Assembly (NCBI RefSeq): GCF_039536245.1
Contig: NZ_BAAAYN010000056.1
Coordinates: 26,394-75,071 of the forward strand
Direction: 5' to 3'
DNA length: 48,678 nt
Source of the DNA: Cryptosporangium minutisporangium
Lineage (GTDB): Bacteria > Actinomycetota > Actinomycetes > Mycobacteriales > Cryptosporangiaceae
This document shows, piece by piece, positions 33,516 through 41,811 of the stretch. Below the pieces are notes generated by a model. The model made no database searches. It was given only the letters and a program-made list of their open reading frames with translations, and was not told the origin of the DNA. The translations under genes and the position numbers were made by a program. Positions within the stretch are counted from its first letter, which is position 1. Each line of letters begins with the position of its first letter.

Positions 33516-34316
33516 TCAGCGTACGGGTGCCTTCTGGGCCACCACGAAGATCCGGCGGAACGGGTACCAGACCCGGCCGTCGGCGACCGGGTACGCGGCG
33601 GCGAGCCGGTCCGTCAGCGCCGCGGCGAACCGTCCGTACTCCTCCCGGCCGAGCGCGGCGATGACCGGCCGCAGCGTGGTGCCTTCCAACCAGCCGAGCA
33701 CGGGATGTCCCCCGGTCTCCTCCCGCAGGTCGTGCAGGTAGGTCGTCTCCCAGACGTCCACCCGGCAGCCGGCCTCGGTCAGCTGGGTGGCGTACCCGAC
33801 GGGCTCGAGCACCGGCCCGGATTCGCTGGTACCGGCCAGCCGCTCGCTCCACTCCGGGCTCTCGATCAGGTCCCGGACGGCGACGTGCGACGGTGCCTGC
33901 TGGTTGCCGGGCACCTGGACGGCGAGCCACGCACCGGGCCGGAGGGCGCCGGCCCAGCGCCGGAGCAGCTCGGGATGACCGTCGATCCAGTGCAGCACCG
34001 CGTTGCTGACCAGGACGTCCACGTCCGGCGGCGGGGTCCACTCGCGGACGTCGGCGACGGCGAACCGTAACCCGGCCCTGGCCAGCGGCTGGGCCTCGGT
34101 GATCATCGCGGCGGACGAGTCGAGCCCGGTGACGTGTGCCCGCGGGTACCGCTCGGCGAGCGTCGCGGTCAGGTAGCCGGGGCCGCAGCCCGCGTCGACG
34201 ACGCTCCGCACCTCGTCGGGCACCGCGCCGATCCGGGCGACCAGCTCGGCGAACGGACGGGCACGTTCTGGCCGACGACGGATGTACACCGCCGGATCCC
34301 ACTGCTCGAATGGCAC
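33516..34316 (-). CDS. tam: Trans-aconitate 2-methyltransferase-like
   Basis: A 266-residue class-I SAM methyltransferase. WDPAVYIRRRPERARPFAEL is the typical N-terminus of trans-aconitate methyltransferase. The SAM motif is SVVDAGCGPGYLTATLAERY, then GLDSSAAMI and the post-motif VSNAVLHWIDGHPELL; QVPGNQQAPSHVA and RIFVVAQK also match. It would methylate trans-aconitate, an aconitase inhibitor, in the cytosol. GTG start. Four bases before nadK. Confidence 0.9.
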   Translation of the reverse strand: MPFEQWDPAVYIRRRPERARPFAELVARIGAVPDEVRSVVDAGCGPGYLTATLAERYPRAHVTGLDSSAAMITEAQPLARAGLRFAVADVREWTPPPDVDVLVSNAVLHWIDGHPELLRRWAGALRPGAWLAVQVPGNQQAPSHVAVRDLIESPEWSERLAGTSESGPVLEPVGYATQLTEAGCRVDVWETTYLHDLREETGGHPVLGWLEGTTLRPVIAALGREEYGRFAAALTDRLAAAYPVADGRVWYPFRRIFVVAQKAPVR

Positions 34317-34350
34317 CGCCGCTCCCCTTTCCCGGTTCTACTCTCGGTAC

Positions 34351-35235
34351 ATGGTGCGGGACGATCGATCCCGTTCGCGCCTCCGATGGGGACGGATCCC
34401 GCGGGGGCAGGTGGTCGCGCTGGCGATCGGGGTGCTCCTGGGTGCGGTGTTCACGCACGGGTACGAGGCCCGGCTGGACGAACTGGAGCGGCGGGACGCG
34501 CTGGCACTCGTCGCGCGGGTGGCCGAGGCGACACCCGGGGGCGGCCGGGTGACGTGGGCCGCGACCGTCGTCGTCGCCAATCCCGGTCCGAGTGACGTAC
34601 GCGTCCGGGCGGCGCGGCTCGGCGGCGATCGCTTCCGGTCCCGCCTGCGCGGCTCCCGCGGGGTCGTGGTCCCGGCCGGTGCCGAGGTGCGGGTCGTGCT
34701 GGAGGTCTCCGGCGGCTGCGCCGCCGGCGGGCCGCGGACGGTGCCGGGCACGCTGGTGGCGACCGTGACGACCGCGCGCCGCGGCGTCCGTCGGTACTCG
34801 GCCCCGCTCGCCGACGACGCCGGCCAGCTGCTCGCCGCCGCCCGGCGGACGTGCGCCGACACCGACTTCGACCGCTGGGTCAGCACGGTGGCGGCGGGGG
34901 CTCCGTCGGTGACCCGCCGTGGGCTGGTGCAGCCCGTGCGGTTCCTGCTGCACGGCTCCAGCCCCCAGGAGATCGGCGCGGTCCGCAGCGAGACACCCGG
35001 CCTCGTCGTGGTCGCGGCGCCCTTACCGGTGCGCTTCACCGACGGATTGACCCCGGTGACGACGCTGCGCTGGGCGCCGTCGGACTGCCTGGAGGCTCGG
35101 CGCGCCCCGGACGACGAGGTGCGCCTGCGGGCGACGGTGACGCTCGCGTCCGGCCCGCCCGCCGAAGTCACGACGCTCCTCGACGCCGAATCCCTCCGCG
35201 CCGTCAGCACCTTCCGCGCTCAAGCCTGCGCCTAG
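34351..35235 (+). CDS. Membrane-anchored hypothetical protein
   Basis: A 294-residue protein with an Arg-rich start (RDDRSRSRLRWGRIPRGQ) and one transmembrane helix (VVALAIGVLLGAVFTHGY, about residues 22-39); the rest is predicted to be outside the cell. The exported part looks like beta-strand domains (WAATVVVANPGPSDVRVRA; VVVPAGAEVRVVLEVSGGC) with spaced cysteines. No family is recognised. ATG 34351 is chosen because it begins the charged n-region. Confidence 0.7.
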   Translation: MVRDDRSRSRLRWGRIPRGQVVALAIGVLLGAVFTHGYEARLDELERRDALALVARVAEATPGGGRVTWAATVVVANPGPSDVRVRAARLGGDRFRSRLRGSRGVVVPAGAEVRVVLEVSGGCAAGGPRTVPGTLVATVTTARRGVRRYSAPLADDAGQLLAAARRTCADTDFDRWVSTVAAGAPSVTRRGLVQPVRFLLHGSSPQEIGAVRSETPGLVVVAAPLPVRFTDGLTPVTTLRWAPSDCLEARRAPDDEVRLRATVTLASGPPAEVTTLLDAESLRAVSTFRAQACA

Positions 35236-35248
35236 GTATTCGTTCTGA

Positions 35249-35352
35249 CTGGAGCCCGGTGAGGGCAGCGCTGCCGTCCGTCGCAGAGAGGGCCGTGACC
35301 GTTCTGTGGTCACAACCGACCGAGACGGCCGGCAGCGTCGTTCTCACCGGGC
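35249..35352. repeat. Long hairpin repeat (copy 2)
   Basis: Related to 3228-3430: it begins with the same CTGGAGCCCG (35249-35258). The arm 35254-35275 pairs with 35331-35352: ten outer and seven inner Watson-Crick pairs with a G-U-rich middle (ggcag against ucguu). The loop carries its own GTGACC/GGTCAC hairpin. Again it fills a gap between convergent genes. Confidence 0.65.
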
Positions 35353-35357
35353 CGCGC

Positions 35358-36017
35358 TCAGCGGGCCGCGCTGAGGAGGCGGGTTGCCAGGGTGCGGCCG
35401 GTTTGTTCGGCGCTGGTGTGTGCGGCCTTCAGCGACTCCGCCGCGAGCGGACGCAGCTCCGCCATCGCCGGGTTGACCTCGGCGAGCGTCAGCTCGGCCT
35501 CCACCACCTCGAGGTCGAGGCCCCACATGTCGGCGAAAACCCGCCGCAGGTACGGCGTGTTGTGGTCCCAGCCCTCGCGGGGCGTGCCCGGCCCGTACCC
35601 GCCGCCGCGGACGCTCACCAGCACGGCCGGTCGGCCGGCGATCGCCGGGGTCGAGCCGGGCGCGAACGCGGACGTCGTGAACAGCGTGTCGATCCAGGAC
35701 TTCACGTAGTGCGGGATCGCGTAGTTGTAGAGCGGAATCGCGAACAGGAACGCGTCCGCGGCGAGCAGCTCGTCGGCGAGCGACGACGCCATCGCGACCG
35801 CCCCGTGCTGGGCCGGCGTCCGGTCCTCGACCGGCGTCGCCTTGGCGCTGACGGCGGTCGTCCAGGTGCTGGCGGGAAGCGGGTCGAACGCGAGGTCGCG
35901 GCGGATGACGCGGGCGTCCGGGTGCTCGGCTCGCCAGGTGGCTTGCACGGTGTCGGCCACCGCCCGGCTCACCGAGCCCTCGGTGCGGATGCTGGCGTCA
36001 AGGCGGAACAGGGTCAC
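35358..36017 (-). CDS. FMN-dependent NADH-azoreductase-like flavoprotein
   Basis: A 219-residue flavodoxin-fold NAD(P)H oxidoreductase (AzoR/ACP-phosphodiesterase group): LFRLDASIRTEGSVSR binds the FMN phosphate, FAIPLYNYAIPHYVKSWIDT is the signature, and SVRGGGYGPGTPREGWDH follows. These enzymes reduce quinones, azo and nitro compounds. GTG 36017 has GAGGGAG six bases upstream and removes a long unrelated upstream reading frame. It is divergent from a MarR regulator, the usual pairing for inducible reductases. Confidence 0.9.
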   Translation of the reverse strand: MTLFRLDASIRTEGSVSRAVADTVQATWRAEHPDARVIRRDLAFDPLPASTWTTAVSAKATPVEDRTPAQHGAVAMASSLADELLAADAFLFAIPLYNYAIPHYVKSWIDTLFTTSAFAPGSTPAIAGRPAVLVSVRGGGYGPGTPREGWDHNTPYLRRVFADMWGLDLEVVEAELTLAEVNPAMAELRPLAAESLKAAHTSAEQTGRTLATRLLSAAR

Positions 36018-36135
36018 GAGAACTCCCTCGAAACGGCACAGAAGGTTCGCAGGTCGATGTGCTGCGACGGAGATAGTATGTACAGCAGACGATCTGAACG
36101 ACAACCCTTCTGTGATCTGGTCGAGAGCGCCTACG

Positions 36136-36651
36136 ATGAACGCCATGGCTGCGGTCCCCACCTCCGAGCCCCCCACCATTCCGCTCGGCGACGACCTCGG
36201 ATGGGCCCTGGGCGTACTGTTCCGCGCCTACGCGAAGGCGGCGAGGGCGGCGATGTCCGACGTTCCCGGCGGGCCGCGCGGCTATCAGGTGCTCGCCACC
36301 TCGGTCCGGAACACCCCGGGCACGCAGCTGGCGCTCGCGCACCAGCTCGGCGTCGACCGCACGGTGATGACGTACCTGCTCGACGACATGGAGAAAGCCG
36401 GGCTGGTGACCCGGCAGCCCGATCCGGCCGACCGTCGCGCGCGCCGGATCGTCGCCACCGATCAGGGGCGGGCGCTGCTCCACGACCTCGACGCCCGCCT
36501 CGTCGAGGCGGAGGACCGCCTGCTCTCCGGTCTCCCGGACGACGACCGGGCGCTGTTCCGCGACTTGCTGCAGCGGCTGGCGGCGAACGTCAACACGTTC
36601 GAGCCGATGCACACGTCCTGCCAGGCCGCCGAGGAGATCGACGCCTGCTGA
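36136..36651 (+). CDS. MarR family transcriptional regulator
   Basis: A 171-residue winged-helix regulator. The DNA-binding part is QLALAHQLGVDRTVMTYLLD with the wing GLVTRQPDPADRRARRIVAT, typical of MarR. ATG 36136 or the in-frame ATG 36145 is the start. The 118-bp gap to the divergent azoreductase contains ATAGTATGTACAGCAGAC, a TGTACA palindrome that overlaps a TACTAT -10-like box on the minus strand and is a candidate operator. It likely represses the azoreductase gene. Confidence 0.9.
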   Translation: MNAMAAVPTSEPPTIPLGDDLGWALGVLFRAYAKAARAAMSDVPGGPRGYQVLATSVRNTPGTQLALAHQLGVDRTVMTYLLDDMEKAGLVTRQPDPADRRARRIVATDQGRALLHDLDARLVEAEDRLLSGLPDDDRALFRDLLQRLAANVNTFEPMHTSCQAAEEIDAC

Positions 36652-36672
36652 CGACGCCCCGCGGGCCGGCGT

Positions 36673-37389
36673 CTACCAGGCGGAGCCGTTGCGAGCGCTC
36701 GGCGTACCGAGCGCGAGCTGTCCCGCGGACGGAACCGCCGGACCGAGATCACCGTCCCGGTAGTGCCGACGGCAGAGCACCTGGTAGCGCACGTCCACCC
36801 GCGCGGCGGTGTCCTCCGCCGACGCGGTGTCGGCCACCAGGATCTGGTCCCCGGTGCGGATCACTTCACCGTCGACCACCCGTGCGTTCTGCTGCCCCGG
36901 CCGGCCGCACCAGCACAGCACCTCGACCTGCAGCCGAATCAGCTCGTCGGCCAGCTCGAACAGCCGCCGGCTGCCCGGGAACAGCTCGCTGCGGAAGTCG
37001 GTGGCCAGCCCGAACGCGTAGACGTCGATCCCGGCCCGGTCGGCGAGGTCGGCGGCCTGCTCGATCTGCGGCGGTGCGTAGAACTGAGCCTCGTCACAGA
37101 TCAGGTAGTCCACCCGTCGCCCGGCGCGCCACTCGGCCTGTACGACGTCGTGCAGGTCGGTGTCGGCACCCACCTCGGTCGCGTTCGCGGTCAGCCCGAC
37201 GCGGCTGGAGATCCGGGCGGTGCCGGCCCGGTCGAGCTTGGTGAGCAGCAGCCCGTGCCGCCCCTGGCGCGCGTGGTTGTGGTTGATCTGTAACGCGAGC
37301 GTGCTCTTCCCGCAGTCCATCGGTCCGTAGAAGAACCGGAGCATCCCTGGCGTACTGGTCGGGATCCGAACGGATCGTGCAGCTGCCAT
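36673..37389 (-). CDS. tdk: Thymidine kinase (type II)
   Basis: A thymidine kinase phosphorylating thymidine to dTMP. Walker A FYGPMDCGKSTLALQ, the VDYLICDEAQF Walker B and the lasso-domain zinc cysteines (LCWCGRPGQQNAR and LCRRHYRDG) are present. The 238-residue form starts at ATG 37389; the core begins at the later MLRFFYGPMD, so the true start may be internal. It lies 22 bp after the MFS gene, same strand. Confidence 0.93.
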   Translation of the reverse strand: MAAARSVRIPTSTPGMLRFFYGPMDCGKSTLALQINHNHARQGRHGLLLTKLDRAGTARISSRVGLTANATEVGADTDLHDVVQAEWRAGRRVDYLICDEAQFYAPPQIEQAADLADRAGIDVYAFGLATDFRSELFPGSRRLFELADELIRLQVEVLCWCGRPGQQNARVVDGEVIRTGDQILVADTASAEDTAARVDVRYQVLCRRHYRDGDLGPAVPSAGQLALGTPSARNGSAW

Positions 37390-37411
37390 CAGGTGAGTGT
37401 CGTCCGGAGCA

Positions 37412-38764
37412 TCAGAGCAGCTTAGGCGGGGTGTTGCCGGCCGCGACAATCGCCTGGCGGATCGGGACGGCGAGCAGCAGCAGGAACCCGATGACGAAGA
37501 ACACGACCAGTGACAGGATCGACACCCGATAGGAGTCGGTCAGCTGGTACGCCAGGCCGAACAGCAGCGGTCCCAGCCAGCTCGTGCCCTTGTCGCTGAT
37601 CTCGTAGAGCCCGTAGTACTCCGCCTCCTTACCGGCCGGGATCAGCTGGCTGAACAGCGACCGGGACAGCGCCTGGCTCCCGCCGAGCACCAGGCCGATG
37701 GCCGCGCCCAGCGCGACGAACGGCAGCGGCTCGCGGGCCGGCACGAAGTACGCCGCGGCGAGGACGACGGTCCAAAGCGCGAGGCTGAGCAGGATGGATT
37801 TCCAGGCCCCGATCCGGCGGGCGAGCCCTCCGAGCAGCAGCGCGCCGCCGAAGGCCAGGAACTGGATCATCAGGATCGTCGGGACCAGCGCGGTCTGTTC
37901 GAGCTCCAGCTCCTCGGTCGCGTACGTGGCCGAGAGCGTGATCACGGTCTGGATGCCGTCGTTGTAGATGAGGTAGGCGGCGAGGAAGAGCAGCGTCAGC
38001 GGCAACCGTCCGAGCTCCTGCAGCGTCCGCTTCAGCTGGGCGAAGCCCGCGAACACCGAGCGGCTCCGGTCGGTCTCGACCGGCGGGCGATCCCGCAGCG
38101 GCCGGATCGCGAACACCGCGAACACCGCCCACCACAGCCCGGCCGAGACGATGCTCCAGCGGGCGATGTCGCCGGTCGACCAGCCCAGGCCGTCCCCGGC
38201 CAGCACGGCGATCACGTTGAAGAGCAGCAGGAGCCCGCCACCGAGGTAGCCGATCGCCCATCCGCGGCTGCTCACCGCGTCCCGTTCGTCCGGATCGGCG
38301 AGCTGCGGCAGGTACGAGTAGTAGACGACCTGCGCCGCGCCGAACAGCACGTTCGAGACGACCAGCAGGGCGCCGCCGAGCAGGTAACGCTCGCCGGTGA
38401 CGAACAGCATCGCGAACGTGGCGAGCGCACCGAACGCCGCGAGCCAGGCCAGCAGCCGCTTCTTGTGCCAGGACCGGTCGGCGTAGGCCCCCACGATCGG
38501 GAAGAAGAGCACCTGGGCGACGACCGACACCGAGAGCGCGTAGGCGAAGAACGAGCCGGGCGCGACCGGGATGCCTAGCGGCGTCAGGTCCGCACACGTC
38601 TGACCTTCCTCGGCGCAGCCGGCCGCCCGCTCGGCGACCGACGTCAGGTACGGCCCGAGGAAGACCGTGATGACCGTGGTGTTGTAGGCCGAGGCCGCCC
38701 AGTCGTAGAAGTACCAGCCGCGGCGTTCCTGCAGGGTGGATCTTCCGACCGTCTCGGTGGTCAC
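37412..38764 (-). CDS. MFS transporter, UMF1 (Atg22-like) family
   Basis: A 450-residue transporter with 12 predicted helices. The start RRGWYFYDWAASAYNTTVIT is the family hallmark (YDWANSA). PIVGAYADRSWHKKRLL is the cytosolic loop 2-3, and QALSRSLFSQLIPAGKEAEYYGLYEIS the conserved second-half motif. The cargo is unknown; yeast Atg22 exports amino acids from vacuoles. Confidence 0.92.
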   Translation of the reverse strand: MTTETVGRSTLQERRGWYFYDWAASAYNTTVITVFLGPYLTSVAERAAGCAEEGQTCADLTPLGIPVAPGSFFAYALSVSVVAQVLFFPIVGAYADRSWHKKRLLAWLAAFGALATFAMLFVTGERYLLGGALLVVSNVLFGAAQVVYYSYLPQLADPDERDAVSSRGWAIGYLGGGLLLLFNVIAVLAGDGLGWSTGDIARWSIVSAGLWWAVFAVFAIRPLRDRPPVETDRSRSVFAGFAQLKRTLQELGRLPLTLLFLAAYLIYNDGIQTVITLSATYATEELELEQTALVPTILMIQFLAFGGALLLGGLARRIGAWKSILLSLALWTVVLAAAYFVPAREPLPFVALGAAIGLVLGGSQALSRSLFSQLIPAGKEAEYYGLYEISDKGTSWLGPLLFGLAYQLTDSYRVSILSLVVFFVIGFLLLLAVPIRQAIVAAGNTPPKLL

Positions 38765-38782
38765 GATGCGCGTCCTGATCGG

Positions 38783-39559
38783 TCAGGCGGCCCAGCGGCC
38801 GCGGTCGGTGAGGACGCCGCGGAGTACGTCGATCCGGTCGGTCATGATGCCATCCACGTCGAGATCGAGCAGCCGGTGCATGGTGGCCGGGTCGTCGATC
38901 GTCCAGACGTGGACCTGCAGGCCGAGGCGGTGTGCGGTGGCGACGAAACGGGCGTCCGTGACCCGGACCCCCCGGAACCGGATCGGCACCTGCGCCGCGC
39001 ACACGCCGGGCGCGAACCGCGGCCGCGCGCCGGTCAGCGACGCGACCCGCAGCCGGGCGACGTCCCGGGGGCCGAGGCTGGTCGCCACCGCGGGGCCGAA
39101 CGCGGCGCGGATCCGGGCGAGCCGGGCGTCGGAGAACGACCCGATGCACACGCGGTCGAGCGCGTCGTGCTTCCGGAGTGCGGTGATCAGCGGCTCGACG
39201 GTGTCATCCGCCTTCACGTCGATGTTGATCCGCAGCTCCGGCCAGGTGTCGAGCAGCTCGTCGAAGAGCGGGACCCGCTCGCTGTCGCCGATCCGGGCGG
39301 CCCGGACCTCGCGCAGCGGAAGGGCGGAGATCCGGCCGGTGCGGTCGGTCACCCGATCGAGCGTCCGGTCGTGGAACGCGACCAGCACACCGTCGGAAGT
39401 GGCGTGGACGTCGGTCTCCACGTACCGGTAGCCGGCGTCCACGGCGCGGGCGAACGCGGTCATCGTGTTCTCGTAGCCGTTCGCGGCGCCGCCGCGGTGG
39501 GCGAAAGCGAGCGGGCGTGGAGCGTCCAGGAACGGGGGTCGCACGCGGTCCAGTATCAC
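38783..39559 (-). CDS. Glycerophosphodiester phosphodiesterase
   Basis: A 258-residue GDPD hydrolysing glycerophosphodiesters to glycerol-3-phosphate and alcohol. The catalytic FAHRGGAANGYENT, the metal residues of VETDVHATSDGVLVAFHD, KADDTVEP and the later QVHVWTIDDPATMHRLLDLDVDGIMTD are all in place. There is no signal peptide, so it acts in the cytosol. It lies 18 bp upstream of the MFS gene. Confidence 0.95.
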   Translation of the reverse strand: MILDRVRPPFLDAPRPLAFAHRGGAANGYENTMTAFARAVDAGYRYVETDVHATSDGVLVAFHDRTLDRVTDRTGRISALPLREVRAARIGDSERVPLFDELLDTWPELRINIDVKADDTVEPLITALRKHDALDRVCIGSFSDARLARIRAAFGPAVATSLGPRDVARLRVASLTGARPRFAPGVCAAQVPIRFRGVRVTDARFVATAHRLGLQVHVWTIDDPATMHRLLDLDVDGIMTDRIDVLRGVLTDRGRWAA

Positions 39560-39641
39560 CGTCGGTGCTGCACCGGTACCACGGGTGGTACCCAGCCACC
39601 CAGCTCACCCTGCGTCGCGTCGGGGAACCGACGATGCGGAT

Positions 39642-39669
39642 CCGTCCTGTCGGACGGCCCCGATAAGGT
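39642..39669 (+). promoter_or_regulatory. Promoter -10 and dyad before the Hsp70-like gene
   Basis: TAAGGT (39664-39669) is a -10 box about 22 bp before the ATG. A perfect dyad CCGTCC-TGTC-GGACGG at 39642-39657 lies over the -35 position and could be an operator. The string CCCGATAAGGT is shared with the promoter at 27721. Confidence 0.45.
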
Positions 39670-39691
39670 GACCGGCGAAAGGGGGAGCCTC

Positions 39692-41227
39692 ATGCGCGTG
39701 CTGGGTATCGACTTCGGCACGTCGAACACGGTGGCGATGCTCCGCACACCCGACGGTCGGGTTCGGCCACTGTTGTTCGACGGTTCACCGTTGCTGCCGT
39801 CTGCGGTATATCTCGGGACGGACGGCCGAATGGTGGTGGGCCGAGACGCCGAGCGAAACGCGCGGGTCGACCCCTCGCGGTTCGAACCGAACCCGAAACG
39901 ACGAGTCGACGACGGGACGATCTTCCTCGGCGACCGCGAGCTACCGGTGCCGGAGGTGTTCGCGACCGTGCTCGGCACCGTCGCCACCGAGGCCCGCCGG
40001 CAGATGGGCTCCCTGCCCGACGAGGTGCGGATGACGCACCCGGCGCGCTGGGCCGAGCGGCGCCGCAACGCGCTGATCGAGGGTGCGGTGCGGGCCGGTT
40101 TACCCCGCCCCAAGCTGATCGCCGAGCCGGTCGCCGCCGCGTCGTACTTCACCGCCGAGCTGCAGACCGCGGTGCCGGTCGGACGCTCGCTGGCGATCTA
40201 CGACCTCGGCGGCGGAACGTTCGACGCGACCGTCGTGCGGCGTACCGCGGCCGGCTTCGAGGTCCTGGCCGAGGGCGGCCTGCCCGACGTCGGCGGCGTC
40301 GACTTCGACCACGCGGTGATCGAGCACCTCGGGCAGGTCTACTCGCGTACCAACGGCGACTTCTGGCAGCGTCTGCAGAACCCCCTCGACGCCACCGACC
40401 GGCGGAACCGGCGGATGCTCTGGGAGGACGTCCGCGGCGCCAAGGAGATGCTCTCGCGGACGACCAGCGCCGACATCCATCTGCCGGCGATGGAGATCGA
40501 CGCGCACCTCACGCGCGACGAGCTCGAGCACCTGATCCGCCCGTACCTGGAGCGGACCGTCAACTGCCTGACCTCGACGATCACCGAGGCCCACCTGGCG
40601 CCGCGCGACCTGGTCGGCATCTTCCTGGTCGGCGGATCGAGCCGGATCCCGCTGGCCGCGCACCTGATCCACAGCCAGCTGCAGGTCGCCCCGACCGCGC
40701 TGGAGCAGCCGGAGACCGTGGTGGCCGAGGGCAGCCTGCGGGTCGGGACGCTGCCCGGCGAGGACGCCGGTCGCGGCGGTGCCCGTCCGGTGTCGGCTCC
40801 GGTGCACCCGCGCTCCGGTCCCCCGATGCGTACCACCGGTCCGCAGGTCTCCGGCGCCGGTGCCGGTCGTCCGGTCTCCGCGCCGACCCGCCCGGTGAGC
40901 GGCCCGCCGCCGCACGCGCAGTCCCGGCCGCTGTCCGGTCCGCCGGCCAGCCCGGCCGGTCCGATGCGGACGCCGATGCCGCCGCGGGTGGCCAACCCGA
41001 TGCCGGCGCGCCCGGCGACGTCGGTGCCGCCGAAGCCCGCTCCGGCACGGAAGAAGAGCTGGTACCAGGAGCCCGCGGTCGTGGTGACGCTGATCGTGGC
41101 GCTGGTGCTGCTGCTCGGGTTCTTCATCGTCCTGTGCCTGGCGATCGGCAGCTCCGCCGACGAGCCGGGCACCGACAGCACGTACTCCGGCCTCGGCTCA
41201 CCGCCGGTGACCGGAACGCTCGACTGA
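39692..41227 (+). CDS. Hsp70-family ATPase with C-terminal membrane anchor
   Basis: 511 residues. The first 370 or so form a Hsp70/DnaK nucleotide-binding domain: phosphate-1 GIDFGTSNTVAML, LIAEPVAAASYF, phosphate-2 AIYDLGGGTFDATVVR and adenosine motif GIFLVGGSSRIPLAAHL. The beta-sandwich peptide-binding domain is missing. Instead a Pro/Ser/Arg-rich linker of about 90 residues leads to one transmembrane helix (VVTLIVALVLLLGFFIVLCL) near the C-terminus with a short external end. ATG 39692 follows GAAAGGGGGA. In the same neighbourhood a membrane protein ends in a GrpE-like wing. Probably a membrane-tethered Hsp70-like switch rather than a folding chaperone. Confidence 0.9.
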   Translation: MRVLGIDFGTSNTVAMLRTPDGRVRPLLFDGSPLLPSAVYLGTDGRMVVGRDAERNARVDPSRFEPNPKRRVDDGTIFLGDRELPVPEVFATVLGTVATEARRQMGSLPDEVRMTHPARWAERRRNALIEGAVRAGLPRPKLIAEPVAAASYFTAELQTAVPVGRSLAIYDLGGGTFDATVVRRTAAGFEVLAEGGLPDVGGVDFDHAVIEHLGQVYSRTNGDFWQRLQNPLDATDRRNRRMLWEDVRGAKEMLSRTTSADIHLPAMEIDAHLTRDELEHLIRPYLERTVNCLTSTITEAHLAPRDLVGIFLVGGSSRIPLAAHLIHSQLQVAPTALEQPETVVAEGSLRVGTLPGEDAGRGGARPVSAPVHPRSGPPMRTTGPQVSGAGAGRPVSAPTRPVSGPPPHAQSRPLSGPPASPAGPMRTPMPPRVANPMPARPATSVPPKPAPARKKSWYQEPAVVVTLIVALVLLLGFFIVLCLAIGSSADEPGTDSTYSGLGSPPVTGTLD

Positions 41228-41264
41228 CCCTCGGGCGAGACACCAGGCCCTCGGCGAGACACCA

Positions 41265-41300
41265 CGAGGCCCCACCCGCAAGCTTCCGGGTGGGGCCTCG
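41265..41300. terminator. Bidirectional terminator
   Basis: A 14-bp perfect stem CGAGGCCCCACCCG/CGGGTGGGGCCTCG with an 8-base loop lies between convergent genes. Confidence 0.85.
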
Positions 41301-41311
41301 TCGTGGTGGAC

Positions 41312-41710
41312 TCAGGAGCGCCGGCAGAGGCAGAACGGGTGACCCGCCGGGTCGAGCACGACCGTCCACCGCTCGCCGCCGGGCTGGAACTCCGGGCGGG
41401 TGGCGCCGAGCGCGACGCAGCGCGCGGCCGCCTCGTCCGGGTCGTCGACGTAGAAGTCGAGGTGGAACCGCTTCGGGGCGCCGCTGTCCGGCCACTGCGG
41501 GGCGCGGTAGGTATCGATCCGCCCGAAGCCGATCGGTGCGACGCCGTCCACGCCGGAGTTGATCATCGCGTACTCGTCCTCCCGGTGGACGACCGGCCAG
41601 CCGAGGACGGCGCTGTAGAAGTCGGCGAGCGCACCGGGGTCGGGAGAGTCCAGGTTCATCATCGCCAGCGTGGCGATCCCGGTCGGTGCGGTCGTGGTGG
41701 CATCGGACAT
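41312..41710 (-). CDS. VOC (glyoxalase/dioxygenase-like) protein
   Basis: A 132-residue vicinal-oxygen-chelate fold protein with two beta-alpha-beta-beta-beta modules: MNLDSPDPGALADFYSAVLG, RFHLDFYVDDPDEAAARCVA and TVVLDPAGHPFCLCR. Many actinobacterial paralogues exist and the substrate is unknown. ATG 41710 is chosen because GGAAGG lies nine bases upstream. Confidence 0.88.
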   Translation of the reverse strand: MSDATTTAPTGIATLAMMNLDSPDPGALADFYSAVLGWPVVHREDEYAMINSGVDGVAPIGFGRIDTYRAPQWPDSGAPKRFHLDFYVDDPDEAAARCVALGATRPEFQPGGERWTVVLDPAGHPFCLCRRS

Positions 41711-41811
41711 CGGAACAGGCCTTCCGTCGTCGTGAGGTGGGTACGACGTCAGCCTGCCGCCAGTACCTGCCATCTGCTGTCAGGTACCGGCGGGGGATCG
41801 GAACGACGGGC

